Shown here: positions 46,965 to 56,452 of the stretch, piece after piece
Numbering within the stretch: the stretch's first letter is position 1
Layout of the letters: the number at the start of each line of letters is the position of its first letter
Source of the DNA: Saltatorellus ferox
GTDB taxonomy: Bacteria > Planctomycetota > UBA1135 > GCA-002686595
Length of the DNA: 64,000 bases
Assembly (NCBI GenBank): GCA_007751475.1
Contig: CP036434.1
Coordinates: forward strand, 7,507,524 to 7,571,523
Direction: 5' to 3'
Notes under the pieces: generated by a model
The model's input: the letters and a program-made list of their open reading frames with translations, nothing else
What the model was told of the DNA's origin: nothing
Database searches by the model: none
Made by a program: the position numbers and the translations under genes

Positions 46965-47903
46965 ATGAAACGGATCACCAGCACCCTCCTCGTCGCCGCA
47001 CTCCCCGCCCTCGCGATGCCCGTGTTCAGCTCGCTGCTGGCTCCGGGTCCGATGAGTACCGCCCGTGTCGGCCAGCAGGGTAGCCAGCAGGGTGGCCTGC
47101 AGGGTGGCCAGCAGGGCAACGGCCGCGACGATGGCCTCGGCGACCCCGCCGGACTCGATCAGGGCCTCGGAGCGGACGAGGACGAGGCCCTCCCCCCGGA
47201 GGGCTTCGATCCGAAGAACCGCGAGGGCTACGACCTCTTCGGGCGACGCACGAAGGTCAGGGGCAACACGTTCGAAGAGCGACTCCAGGGCGGCTGGCGC
47301 CTCGTCCGCATGGACCTGGCCGGCTCCAACCCCACCGGGCGCCTCGCCCAGGGCTTCCTGAACATCAGCCCTTCCTTCCTGTCCATGGAGATCCACGCGC
47401 TGTGGGAAGAAGGCAGCGACGACTCCATCCCGGAGAACGACATCCACACCACGTTCACGGCCGAGTACAAGGTCGATAATGGCGGCAAGCTCTACTGCTC
47501 GACCGTCATCGGCTCCTTCGTCGACGAGGAGACCGGCGAACTGATCTGGGAGCGCACCGGCTACGAGCGCGAGTACCGCGTCCGGGAGATCCTCAACCAG
47601 CTCGAGCTCACCTTCAGCGAAGAGGGTGACCGCCAGAGCCGACTGGTCTTCGAGCCGTACCTCCCGCGCGAAGCCGGCCAGCGAGACATCTTCGGTCGCA
47701 AGGAGATGGGATCGTTCGGAGCGACGGACATCTTCGGGCGCAACAGCGCCGCGGAGAAGGGTGAGCGCGACATCTACGGCCGACCGGTCGCGCCTCCCGC
47801 AGAGGGCTCCACCGGTGAAGAGGGAAAGAGGCCGCCCATCCAACCGCTACCCAAAGGTCCCGGTGCGGGCGGTGCTCCACTCAGCGGCCGCGGCGGCCGC
47901 TGA
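46965..47903 (+). CDS. Secreted protein with a Gln/Gly-rich stretch and four D-[IL]-[FY]-G-R motifs
   Basis: 312 residues with a signal peptide (MKRITSTLLVAALPALAMPVFSS). After it comes a low-complexity GQQGSQQGGLQGGQQG segment encoded by short tandem repeats (47078-47118). The middle (about 100-225) is a compact beta-rich domain (GGWRLVRMDLAG, FTAEYKVDNGGKLYCSTVIG) resembling a lipocalin-like or avidin-like barrel. The motif DLFGR, DIFGR, DIFGR, DIYGR occurs once before the domain and three times after it. I do not recognise the family. Convergent with nrdJ. Confidence 0.72.
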   Translation: MKRITSTLLVAALPALAMPVFSSLLAPGPMSTARVGQQGSQQGGLQGGQQGNGRDDGLGDPAGLDQGLGADEDEALPPEGFDPKNREGYDLFGRRTKVRGNTFEERLQGGWRLVRMDLAGSNPTGRLAQGFLNISPSFLSMEIHALWEEGSDDSIPENDIHTTFTAEYKVDNGGKLYCSTVIGSFVDEETGELIWERTGYEREYRVREILNQLELTFSEEGDRQSRLVFEPYLPREAGQRDIFGRKEMGSFGATDIFGRNSAAEKGERDIYGRPVAPPAEGSTGEEGKRPPIQPLPKGPGAGGAPLSGRGGR

Positions 47904-47932
47904 CGTCCGACGTCGCCTTCCACCGCCAAACG

Positions 47933-47983
47933 CTTCCGATCAACACCGGCTTCCGATCAACGCTGGCTTCCGATCAACACTGG
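47933..47983. repeat. Three 17-nt tandem repeats at the nrdJ 3' end
   Basis: Units of CTTCCGATCAACACCGG, each 17 nt with one or two differences, occur three times. The third unit contains the nrdJ stop codon and the codons for its last residues (SQC), so the array seems to derive from duplication of the end of that gene. Confidence 0.75.
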
Positions 47984-50658
47984 CTGAAGCCGCAGGAGTT
48001 GCACTTCACGCACCCCTCCTGAAACGACAGATCGCCGGAGCACGTCGGGCACTTCACCTTGTAACGCGACGCCTGGTTTTGCATCGCGGGCGTGCGCCGA
48101 CGCTCGACCGGCGCCTCTGCTTCGATCGCGGCCGGATCGACGCGGCCCAGGAGGAGGTTCTCCAGACCATGCTCCTCCTTGGCCCGCTTGTAGCGCAGAA
48201 GCGCTGTCGCCAGGCCATCGGCCAGCGACATGATGCGGCCGTCCTTCGTCGGCACCGAAAGGCTCGATCCGATCCCCGAAAGCTGCGCGACCGCTTTCTC
48301 CAGGCTTCCGTTCGAACGCAGCCAGAGCGAGAGGATCCGGCAGATCGCCTCGAGGTCCGAGTTCGCCACGTCGCCCCCCTTGCCGAGCTGCGCGAACACC
48401 TCGCGCTCCCGCCCGCTCTGGAAGTCGACCGACACCTTCACGTGCATGTTGCCGAAGGGCGTCATCTGGCGAATGCGCAGCGACGGCATGATCTCCGGCA
48501 GCTTGATCGGTGCCAGGGTTCCGGTCTCGTCGTATCGAAGACCGCTGGAAGCGACCTCCGCGGAGGAGCCGGGCTGTGCGTAACCCGCCCCCTCCGCTTC
48601 AGTCTCCATCCCTCCCGCGGGACGGTCGGCACCCTGGGAGCCGGACTCTTGCGAGCCAGAACCCTTCAATGCCATGGGCTGCATTTCGCGGCAGCCATCG
48701 CGATACACGGTGACGCCCTTGAGATCGAGGTCGATCGCGAGGTCGTAGATCTGTCGAACGTCGTCGATCGAGGCGTCGTTCGGGAAGTTGATCGTCTTCG
48801 AGATCGCCGCATCGCAGTGGCGCTGGAACGCCGCCTGCATCTTCACGTGCGACTCGGGAGCGATGTCGTGGGCCGTGACGAAGAGCTCCCGATGGGCTTC
48901 GGGAACGTCGTCGATATGCGCGAGGGTTCCCTCTTCCAGGATCTTCTCGATGAGTTCTTCGGAGAAGTAGCCCGACGCCGTCGCGACGCGCTCGAAGACC
49001 TCGTTGACCTCGCGCATGACCGTGGGGGTGCCATCCGTGTCGCGCATGACCTGACGCTCGAACGCGAGACTGAACATCGGCTCGATCCCGCCGGAACAGC
49101 CCGCGATGATCGAGATCGTCCCGGTGGGCGCGATGGTCGTCGTGTAGGAGTTACGCAGGCGGACGCCGCGCTTCTCCCATTCGGAGCCTTCCCACGCGGC
49201 GAAGACGCCGCGCTCCTCCGCGAGGACCTCGGACGCGAGGTGAGACTCCTCGTCGAGCACGCGCATGACCTCTTCCGCGAAGCTGAGCGCCTCGGCGGAG
49301 TCGTACGGGATCCCGAGTTCGAAGAGCGCGTCGGCGAAGCCCATGACGCCGAGGCCGATGCGGCGCGTCATGCGCGACATCTCCGCGATCTCGCGCAGCG
49401 GGTACTCGTTGACCTCGATCACGTCGTCGAGGAAGCGCGTACAGGTGTGGATGACCTCGCGGTACGCATCCCAGTGGAACTGTGGCGTGGCCGTCCCGGC
49501 CGCCCCTTCGCCAGGGATCACGAATCGGCCGAGGTTGATCGAGCCGAGGTTGCAGGAGTCCCAGGCGTGCAGCGGCTGCTCGCCGCAGGGGTTCGTCGCC
49601 TCGATGGCGCCGACGTTCTTGATCGGGTTCTGGGCGTTGATGCGGTCGATGAAAACAAGGCCCGGCTCGCCCGTGGCGTGGGCGTGCTCGATGATCTCCG
49701 TCCAGAGTTCGCCGACGGTCCAGAACGCGCCCGCCTGGCCGCGCTTCTGCAGCGGACGCCAGACGCCCGTGTGCGGGTCCTTGACCTCGTGGATCGCGCT
49801 CGGATCCCGCTCCAGCGCCTCGATGAAGGCGTCGGTGATGGCCACGCTGATGTTGAAGTTCGTCAGCTTCGTGCGGTCGTCCTTGACGACGATGAAGTCG
49901 CCGACGTCAGGGTGATCGATGCGCAGGATGCCCATGTTCGCTCCCTTGCGGAAGGCGCCCTGCTGGATCGAGTCCGAGGCCTTCGAGAAGACCTCCATGA
50001 ACGTCAGGGGGCCCGCGCCCGATCCGCCGGAGCTGTCGACCCGCTCGCCCGCCGCCCGGATCGACGAGAAGCTGAATCCTGTGCCGCCGCCGGCCTTCTG
50101 GATCAGCGCCGTCGCCTTGACCGCGTCGTAGATGCCGTCGACCGAATCGGTCACCGGCAGCACGAAACACGCAGAGAGCATCCCGCTACCGCGGCCCGCA
50201 TTGGAAAGGCAGGGGCTGTTCGGCAGGAACATCCGCTGGCTCATGAGCGTGTAGTAGTCCCGCGCGACCTCGAGGGCCTCTTCGGCGAGGGCGTTGAACT
50301 TCAGCTCGGCCCTGGCGACCGTGCGCGCCACGCGCCAGAAGAGCTGGCGAGGCGTCTCGACCAGTTCGCCCGCCTCGTTGCGGATCAGGTAGCGGCGCTC
50401 CAGAACCGTCAGCGCGTTCTCCGCCACGTCCGGATCCGGCAAGTCCGCCGGGGGATCGACGGCATCGAGCGCGCTCCCCTCGTACTCCCCACCCTGGGCG
50501 TCCCCGCCCCTGAACTCGCTGCCACGCTCGGAATCGCTGGAGTCGTTCACTTGCCCGATGCCTCCGGGGGAAATGGCGCGCTCGTTGCGAAGCGACTCGA
50601 CTTCGGATGACGAAAGGTCCTGATCTGATAGCTCAGCTTGGCTGCGGGTCGAAGTCAC
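47974..50658 (-). CDS. nrdJ: Vitamin B12-dependent (class II) ribonucleotide reductase
   Basis: An 894-residue enzyme that makes deoxynucleotides with adenosylcobalamin. Typical segments: NSPCLSNAGRGSGMLSACFVLPV (first active-site Cys), GGTGFSFSSIRAAGE, EATNPCGEQPLHAWDSCNLGSINL, and NSYTTTIAPTGTISIIAGCSGGIEP. The C-terminal zinc-ribbon-like CPTCSGDLSFQEGCVKCNSCGFSQC end, with its final Cys pairs, re-reduces the active site. An insert of ~150 residues precedes that end, with a TSCPD-like domain. It needs no O2 and no radical-generating activase, which suits growth at changing oxygen together with the cbb3 oxidase. Confidence 0.95.
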   Translation of the reverse strand: MTSTRSQAELSDQDLSSSEVESLRNERAISPGGIGQVNDSSDSERGSEFRGGDAQGGEYEGSALDAVDPPADLPDPDVAENALTVLERRYLIRNEAGELVETPRQLFWRVARTVARAELKFNALAEEALEVARDYYTLMSQRMFLPNSPCLSNAGRGSGMLSACFVLPVTDSVDGIYDAVKATALIQKAGGGTGFSFSSIRAAGERVDSSGGSGAGPLTFMEVFSKASDSIQQGAFRKGANMGILRIDHPDVGDFIVVKDDRTKLTNFNISVAITDAFIEALERDPSAIHEVKDPHTGVWRPLQKRGQAGAFWTVGELWTEIIEHAHATGEPGLVFIDRINAQNPIKNVGAIEATNPCGEQPLHAWDSCNLGSINLGRFVIPGEGAAGTATPQFHWDAYREVIHTCTRFLDDVIEVNEYPLREIAEMSRMTRRIGLGVMGFADALFELGIPYDSAEALSFAEEVMRVLDEESHLASEVLAEERGVFAAWEGSEWEKRGVRLRNSYTTTIAPTGTISIIAGCSGGIEPMFSLAFERQVMRDTDGTPTVMREVNEVFERVATASGYFSEELIEKILEEGTLAHIDDVPEAHRELFVTAHDIAPESHVKMQAAFQRHCDAAISKTINFPNDASIDDVRQIYDLAIDLDLKGVTVYRDGCREMQPMALKGSGSQESGSQGADRPAGGMETEAEGAGYAQPGSSAEVASSGLRYDETGTLAPIKLPEIMPSLRIRQMTPFGNMHVKVSVDFQSGREREVFAQLGKGGDVANSDLEAICRILSLWLRSNGSLEKAVAQLSGIGSSLSVPTKDGRIMSLADGLATALLRYKRAKEEHGLENLLLGRVDPAAIEAEAPVERRRTPAMQNQASRYKVKCPTCSGDLSFQEGCVKCNSCGFSQC

Positions 50659-50833
50659 TGGTTTCCTTTCGTCGAGGCGGCGTAGCGGTGCGGGACGTCA
50701 AGTGCGGCGGCGTTGACACGCCGGCGAGTGATTCGATCACGGTCGCAGCGGCGCGCGTCTCCATCTTTTCCAGGAACGCAACTCGATGCAAGCAGTGTTC
50801 AGCACGAACGCGCGACTTCTGCGCTCTACCGCC

Positions 50834-52714
50834 CTAACTCCGGCTTCTTCGGCCCAAGAATTTTCTGGCGATCACGCGAACGACATCGACGCCTAGGAGC
50901 ATGCCGCCCGCCGCGTACGTCCCGCCACCCACACCGATGGCGACAGTCAGCGCGGCGGTTCGTCCGACGATGCCGTCGAGCAGGGCTTCTGCGCCTGATG
51001 CCGCTGCCGCCGCGATCAGGGAAGCGACGAGAATCTTCCCCAGCGCACCGCGCATGGGCACACCACACGCCGGTAGACCGAGGCGAGAGGTCAGCCCGGG
51101 AAGCAGCGCCGCCGCGTTCAAGGCGCTCGTGATGGCCGTCCCGGCCGCGAGGCCCTCGACATCCATGCCGAGCCCCACCAGGAACCATGTGTTCAACAGG
51201 GCGTTTAGAAACAACATGGACACCGAGATCTTGACAGGCGTCAAGAAGTCCCCCATCGCGTAGTAGGTGCGGGCGATGAGACCGGTCGCTCCTGCGGGCA
51301 GGATCGCCAGGCAGAGCGCCTGGAGCGCGGGTGTCGTGCGGAGCACGTCGTCGCTCTGGTAGCTGCCGCGTTCGAAAAGGACCTCGAGCACGGGCTGCGA
51401 GAGCGCGAAGAGCCCGCACGCCGCAGGGACCGCCACGGCCGCGATGGCGAGGTGCGTGGTGTCGTGCAGCTTACGGAGCCCCCGAAGGTCGCGCTTGTGG
51501 CCCAGGGCTTGCAGCGCCGGAAACACCGCGCTCGTCGCAGCGATCGCCACCAGCGCCAGGGGAAACTGCTGGACCCGGTTGGCCAGGTAGTGGGCCGTCG
51601 GGCCGCCGTTCGGAAGCAGCCCCTCGGCCATGAGGCCATCCACCATCACGTTGATCTGGTAGACCGCGGCTCCCAGGGCGAGCGGCGCGGATCGCTTGAG
51701 GACGTCGAGGGGCTTCGGCGCGTCGGTCGGCAGGGGTGTCCGGCTCGCCCTGCCCCCCAGTAGCCCCGCCGCCCGCAGCGCCGGCAGCTGGACCAGGAGC
51801 TGAACCACGCCCGAGACCAGCACGCCGATCGCCAGCCAGCGCGCCATTTCGAGGTGGCGCAGCTGCCCCTCGACGCCCAGCTCGCCCGGTGCTTCGGGTG
51901 AAGCGCCGAACCACCCGAACTGCATGGCGACGAGCAACAGCACCAGGATCCAGATGACGTTCATCGCCGCGGGCGCGAAGGCCGGAGCGGCGAAGCTGCC
52001 TCGCACATGGAGCGCCCCGGTGAAGAGCGCGGAAACGCAGACGAGCACGACGAATGGCATCAGCCGGAGCGTCAGTTCCCGAACCGCCGCAGGATCCTCT
52101 CCGAGCCACAGCCATTGCGTCCCGGGCATGCGATCGGGCGTCAGGTAGACGAGCGCCATGATCACCAGGCAGAGGCCCAGAAGCAGGCCCGCCAGCATCT
52201 TCAGCGTGCGCCAGAAGAGCGTCGCCCCCGCGACCTCGCCGTGGTCGGAGTCCACGGCGGTGAGCGCCGTCTGGAAGCTCGTGGAAAGCGCGCCCTCCCC
52301 GAGAAACCGCCGGAAGAGGTTCGGAACCCTCCAGGCGGTGATGAAAGCATCGTAGATCCCCGAGTTTCCGCCGAAGAGCGCCGAGGCCACCGCCTCGCGG
52401 ACCAGGCCCAGCACCCGACTCAAAAGGGTGAAGGCTGAGATCAGTGCCGTGCGGCGTCCGAGCCGGGTGTGCCGATCCGGCGGTGCAGGCGAAGAGTGCC
52501 CCGGTCCTCCTGCGGCGCCAGCTCCCTCCGTTGGACCTGTCGTTGGCTGATTCAATGGAGCTGATGAAGCGTGCTTGAGCGCAGGAGGGCGATTCGGCGG
52601 AGGACGAGCGCCCTTCGGCGAGCACGTTAGCGGCTCGAAAGGACGCGCGCTCGTCCCAAATCTTCGCCAATTCCTCTCATCGAGGCCTGGATCGAACAGA
52701 AGTACGGCTTCCAC
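50834..52714 (-). CDS. murJ: Lipid II flippase MurJ
   Basis: Up to 626 residues, MATE/MOP-like with ~14 helices. The MurJ signature is seen in SAFTLLSRVLGLVREAVASALFG, RVPNLFRRFLGEGALSTSFQTAL and RTYYAMGDFLTPVKIS. The protein moves the peptidoglycan precursor lipid II across the inner membrane. The first ~85 residues are Pro/Ala-rich and unlike other MurJ proteins; the true start is probably later, perhaps a GTG/TTG codon close to RLGRRTALISAF, so the 5' end is uncertain. It overlaps the antisense promoter side of the gene at 52788. Confidence 0.9.
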   Translation of the reverse strand: MEAVLLFDPGLDERNWRRFGTSARPFEPLTCSPKGARPPPNRPPALKHASSAPLNQPTTGPTEGAGAAGGPGHSSPAPPDRHTRLGRRTALISAFTLLSRVLGLVREAVASALFGGNSGIYDAFITAWRVPNLFRRFLGEGALSTSFQTALTAVDSDHGEVAGATLFWRTLKMLAGLLLGLCLVIMALVYLTPDRMPGTQWLWLGEDPAAVRELTLRLMPFVVLVCVSALFTGALHVRGSFAAPAFAPAAMNVIWILVLLLVAMQFGWFGASPEAPGELGVEGQLRHLEMARWLAIGVLVSGVVQLLVQLPALRAAGLLGGRASRTPLPTDAPKPLDVLKRSAPLALGAAVYQINVMVDGLMAEGLLPNGGPTAHYLANRVQQFPLALVAIAATSAVFPALQALGHKRDLRGLRKLHDTTHLAIAAVAVPAACGLFALSQPVLEVLFERGSYQSDDVLRTTPALQALCLAILPAGATGLIARTYYAMGDFLTPVKISVSMLFLNALLNTWFLVGLGMDVEGLAAGTAITSALNAAALLPGLTSRLGLPACGVPMRGALGKILVASLIAAAAASGAEALLDGIVGRTAALTVAIGVGGGTYAAGGMLLGVDVVRVIARKFLGRRSRS

Positions 52715-52787
52715 GGCGAAGGTGCCCGAAAACCGTCCTACGCTAGGAGTAGAACCAGGTCAGACCTTGCCACGCCACCCCACACTC

Positions 52788-54089
52788 ATGGACACACCCG
52801 GCCTTTCCCTCCGGAGAGTGGGAGGGGTCGTGGCTTCCCGGATGGCTGCCTGCGCACTCGTAGTGGCCGCAGCGGCGCCGGCTCTCGCTCAGCGTGTGAT
52901 GGTGCCGCACAACTACCCGGGCGCCCAGGTAGCCCTCGTGAACATCCGGGCGGGCGCGCTCGTCCGGGGGGACTGGATCGACGTCCAGGCCACCGGCATC
53001 CCCACCCCTGGGAACAACGTTCTCCGGGACGCCGAACTCGTCGGGGACGAGATCTGGGTGGCCTCGCCGTTCTGGATCTATCGCTACGAAGCCCGGGGAG
53101 AAAGGAACTTCATCTCGTCCTTCAGCGTGCACGACCCGGTCCGCAGCATCGAGGCTCAGTCGGCCGCGCAGAACCATCGCGTCGTCATCACGACCAACGA
53201 AGGCCTGCGCTTCTACACGCCGGACGGTACGTACCTCGGGGATGTGGATGTCGACGGCACCTCCGACACGCTGGAACTCGAAGGCTCCATGCTCGTCGCC
53301 CTTCAGGACCGCAACCGCATCGACCGCTACACCCTCGATGGCCAGCGAATTTCGACGTTCGCCGGCCCGTCGGTCCCCACCAGCCTGGGGCTCCTCTCGG
53401 AGCCCCTTCAGCTCAGCCGCAGGCGGAACGGAAACATCCTGGTCTGCGGGGCCGTCCGAATCTACGAGTTCACGGCCCAAGGGGACTTCGTCGGAGAATA
53501 CGACGTCGGCCCCTTCGAGGGCGGCGTCATCGAATCTCTGAGTGGACGGCTGTTCGTGCCGCTCCAGAACAGCGTCGCGCTCTACGACGAACTCACGGAT
53601 CAAAGCACACTGATCGGCGGCCTCTACTTCGGCCAGGGCCGGCGCGTCGGGTATTTCGACGACGGATCACGCGCAGTTCTTCAGCCAGGGGAGTGGGCCA
53701 GCGACGTCGTCTGTCGCGGCGCCGAGCACTCTGGCGGCGACCGAGCGCGCGTCGGCATCCTCGGCAGCCCGGATCTCTCGGAAGAGTCGCTCGCCCTCTT
53801 CGTGGACCGCACGCCGCCGTTCGCGCAGTCGCGACTGATGATGTCGCGCGTCCAGGAGTTCCTTCCTGCGGGTCCCGTCGGAAACCTCTGCCTCGATCGA
53901 AACACGCTCCTCTTCGTGGGCAACGCGCAGCAGAGCGACAGCCGCGGACGGGCCGTGTTCCAGATCGTGCGGGGACCGCAGGTCGCGATCCAGCTGGGAG
54001 CAGGCTCTACCTGGCTCGCTCAGACTCTCTTCCGGGACGGGCCGGTGATGCGGCTTTCCAGCGCGATGTCGTTCACGCTGACGCCCTGA
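52788..54089 (+). CDS. Secreted beta-propeller-like protein with a divergent shared C-terminal domain
   Basis: 433 residues from the ATG at 52788 (the frame is open from 52575 but a signal peptide starts here, with MAACALVVAAAAPALAQ). The central region has repeated strand-turn units (IWVASPFWIYRYEARG; LRFYTPDGTYLGDVD; IDRYTLDGQRISTF; VRIYEFTAQGDFVGEYD) that suggest a propeller. The C-terminus retains key points of the shared domain, VGNLCLDRNTL and STWLAQTLFRD...LSSAMSFTL, but the first part is more divergent (CRGAEHSGGDRARVGILGSPD). No catalytic residues seen. Confidence 0.75.
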   Translation: MDTPGLSLRRVGGVVASRMAACALVVAAAAPALAQRVMVPHNYPGAQVALVNIRAGALVRGDWIDVQATGIPTPGNNVLRDAELVGDEIWVASPFWIYRYEARGERNFISSFSVHDPVRSIEAQSAAQNHRVVITTNEGLRFYTPDGTYLGDVDVDGTSDTLELEGSMLVALQDRNRIDRYTLDGQRISTFAGPSVPTSLGLLSEPLQLSRRRNGNILVCGAVRIYEFTAQGDFVGEYDVGPFEGGVIESLSGRLFVPLQNSVALYDELTDQSTLIGGLYFGQGRRVGYFDDGSRAVLQPGEWASDVVCRGAEHSGGDRARVGILGSPDLSEESLALFVDRTPPFAQSRLMMSRVQEFLPAGPVGNLCLDRNTLLFVGNAQQSDSRGRAVFQIVRGPQVAIQLGAGSTWLAQTLFRDGPVMRLSSAMSFTLTP

Positions 54090-54114
54090 ACGAGGGCATC
54101 CGTCCCGCGCTCGG

Positions 54115-55206
54115 CTACTCGCGCGAGAGCGCCTTAAGGAACGCCACGAGGTTCGCCGCGTCCTCGTCGCTCAGCCGAATGGGCTGGATGCGCTCCGACA
54201 GATGCGAGTTCGGGTGCCCGCCGCGGCGGTAGAACTCGACCACTTCCTCGAGCGTCGCGAGGCTGCCGTCGTGCATGTACGGCGCGGTCAGCGTGAGCAT
54301 CCGTAGCCCCGGCGTACGGAAGGCGCCACGATCGGCATCGACGCTGGTCGCGAAGTAGCGACCTTCCTCGGGCACGCCATCCGACGCGCCGATCCCGGTG
54401 TTGTGGAACTCGCCGTCGGCGAAGTTGGGACCGTTGTGGCACTGCCAGCAGCGCCCACGACCCTCGTAGAGCCAAAGACCCGCCTCTTCGGAGGGATCGA
54501 GCGCCGTGACGTCGCCGTCGCGGAACCGATCCACCGGTGAGTTGCCGACGGTCAGACCGCGGACGAAAGCCGACAGAGCACTGGCCAGCGCGTCGGCGTC
54601 GACCTCGCGGCCGTACACGGCCTGGAAGAGCGCGGGGTAGTCGCTGTCCTGACTGAGCCGATTCACCGCCGCCGACGTGCCCAGCGCCATCTCCTCGGGG
54701 TTCTCGATCGGCATCAGCACCTGCTCCTCGAGCGTCGCGGCGCGACCGTCCCAGAGGACGTGGGTGTCCAGCCCCTTGTTGAGCAGGCTCGGCGAGTTCC
54801 GCCGCGTGAGGTAGTTCTCGATCCCGCGCGAGGTCTTCCGGTTGTCCGCGAACGCAAACTCGGGGCGGTGGCACGAGGCGCAGGCGACGGTCCGGCGCAC
54901 GGAGAGAATGGGATCGAAGAAGAGCCTGCGACCTAGCGCGAACTCCTCTTCGGAGGCCGTGAAGCCCTCGGCCAGCGGTTCGATCCCGAGGGAGACCGAA
55001 CGAACGAAGGGCGTGGGGAGCGTATCCTCGGGGATGAGCGGTCGATCGTCGGGGCCCTCTGCCTTGCGCGGTAGACTTTGCCCGGCCTGCGCCGAGGCAA
55101 GGACCGCGCCGGTGCCCATGCCGGCGCCCATGCCGGCACACAGAAGCAGCACAAGGCCTCCTGCAAGGCCCCCGGAGATCGCTCCGCTACGCTCCCTGTC
55201 GCCCAT
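54115..55206 (-). CDS. Diheme cytochrome c peroxidase/MauG-family protein
   Basis: 363 residues with a signal-anchor-like N-terminus. Two heme-c motifs: Cys109-ASCH and Cys253-WQCH, in the CCP arrangement (VACASCHRPEFAFADN; GRCWQCHNGPNFADGEFHNTG), and a C-terminal APYMHDGSLATLEEVVEFY as in this family. It reduces H2O2 or oxidises a protein partner in the periplasm. Its start codon directly abuts the stop of the seleno-thioredoxin gene, so both belong to one operon, which suggests joint defence against peroxide or joint redox maturation. Confidence 0.93.
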   Translation of the reverse strand: MGDRERSGAISGGLAGGLVLLLCAGMGAGMGTGAVLASAQAGQSLPRKAEGPDDRPLIPEDTLPTPFVRSVSLGIEPLAEGFTASEEEFALGRRLFFDPILSVRRTVACASCHRPEFAFADNRKTSRGIENYLTRRNSPSLLNKGLDTHVLWDGRAATLEEQVLMPIENPEEMALGTSAAVNRLSQDSDYPALFQAVYGREVDADALASALSAFVRGLTVGNSPVDRFRDGDVTALDPSEEAGLWLYEGRGRCWQCHNGPNFADGEFHNTGIGASDGVPEEGRYFATSVDADRGAFRTPGLRMLTLTAPYMHDGSLATLEEVVEFYRRGGHPNSHLSERIQPIRLSDEDAANLVAFLKALSRE

Positions 55207-56307
55207 CTACTTCTTCTTGGCCTTGTCGACCAGCTTCGCGATCACCGAATCGATCTCCTTCGGATTGCCGCCGCGATGGACGATCGTGCCGTCCACGTCC
55301 AGCACGATGTACGTCGGGAAGAACTCGACGCTGTAGAGCTGGAGGAGAGTCGCATCCATCCCGAGGTACGCGCTCAGCCAGCTGACTCCGAAGTCCTTGA
55401 CCCCCTTGCGGTAGGCTTCTTCGTCGTCCCTGAAGTTGATTCCGATCAGTGCGAATGGGTCGTCTTTGTGGCGCTCAACGAGCTCCTTGAGGTGGGGCAT
55501 GCCCGCCTTGCAGGGGCCTCACCAGAACCCGTAGAAGTCGAGGACCGCGACCTTGCCGCGGTAGTCCTCGAGGCTGAACTCGAAGCCATCGATCGACTTA
55601 CCGGGGAAGTTCGGGGCGACCTTGCCCACCTCGGTGTCTTCGGGCGTGGCCGTCGCTGCGCGAGCCATGAAGCCGAATTTCGTGCCCGGGTAATCCGCGA
55701 GCACCTGGGCCCTCATGGCCTCGGCCTTCTCCGGCGCTTCCTTCTCGACGGCGCCGGCGCCGTAGAAGAGCACGGCCGCCTTGGCCGCGTCTTTCTCCGC
55801 CTTCTCCAGCATCGAGTCGATGAGACCACTGGTGGCCTCGAGCCCGAGCGTGCGGCTGTCGCGGGCGAAGCTCTCCAGCGCCCCCTCGAACCAGTCCTGG
55901 TTCACGTGGGCGACCAGCCCGCGGTAGATCGGCAGGAGCGCCGCGGGGCGATCGGCCGACTTGATGCTCCGGTTGGTCTTGAGGTTGTCGGCGAGCCAGA
56001 CGAGCGCCCGGCCTTCACCGTCCTGGGCCAGCGCCTCGAAGCGCGGCCAGTAGTCGTCGATCGGAGCGTGGTCGCGAAGCTCCTTGCGCTCCTTCTTGTC
56101 CGCGTTGCTGAGCTTGTCCTTGAACGCGGCTTTCGCGCTCTCGTACTCCGCGAGGAGCTTCTCGAACGTGGAGCCCGTCTCCTGGGCCGATCGGACGGTG
56201 ATCCCCGGGGTCCCGGGGCTTCCGATATCGGAAGCCTGGAGCACCGAGGTGGTGATGGCACCGCCAGCCACCAGGAGGGCGGCGGTGAACAGGTGGGTTG
56301 GTTTCAT
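55207..56307 (-). CDS. Secreted TlpA/thioredoxin-like selenoprotein (Sec263)
   Basis: 366 residues including Sec at codon 263 (TGA at 55519-55521). Start at 56307, where a signal peptide begins (MKPTHLFTAALLVAGGAITTS). Residues about 45-215 are a helical region (KLLAEYESAKAAFKDKL; DWFEGALESFARDSR); about 220-366 is a TlpA/AhpC-TSA fold: VAPNFPGKSIDGFEFSLEDY, then LDFYGFW-U-GPCKAGMPHL, with the classic WCGPC motif turned into W-U-G-P-C, and EFFPTYIVLDVDGTIV with the cis-Pro loop. Replacement of the first cysteine by Sec is the natural reading, since continuity on both sides is perfect. Likely a periplasmic thiol oxidoreductase, perhaps for the adjoining diheme peroxidase. Gene callers split it at the TGA. 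Confidence 0.92.
55470..55486 (-). promoter_or_regulatory. Candidate SECIS-like hairpin in the thioredoxin-like gene
   Basis: GGAGCUC-GUU-GAGCGCC on the mRNA, a 7-position stem with one A/G mismatch and a GUU loop. The loop starts 39 nt after the UGA, just outside the usual range. A closer, less orthodox hairpin (GGGC-AU-GCCC) lies about 14-24 nt after the UGA. Less convincing than the elements in the other two genes. Confidence 0.4.
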
Positions 56308-56380
56308 GATGAGCTGCCCTCGGGAGGGATGTGGAGGCTGCATTCTATCCATCGGCCGCCGTTTCGGGCCATCAATGCAA

Positions 56381-56412
56381 CAAGCGGCCGATTCGAGTGA
56401 ATCGGCCGCTTG
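56381..56412 (-). terminator. Hairpin terminator after the gyrA-yqeY operon
   Basis: A perfect 14-bp stem, CAAGCGGCCGATTC / GAATCGGCCGCTTG, with a 4-nt loop. It lies 41 nt after the yqeY stop and 74 nt before the start of the seleno-thioredoxin gene. The following bases have only a short T-run. Confidence 0.7.
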
Positions 56413-56452
56413 TGACACAGCGGGACGGAGCCCTTACGCAGTCGCTACAGCG

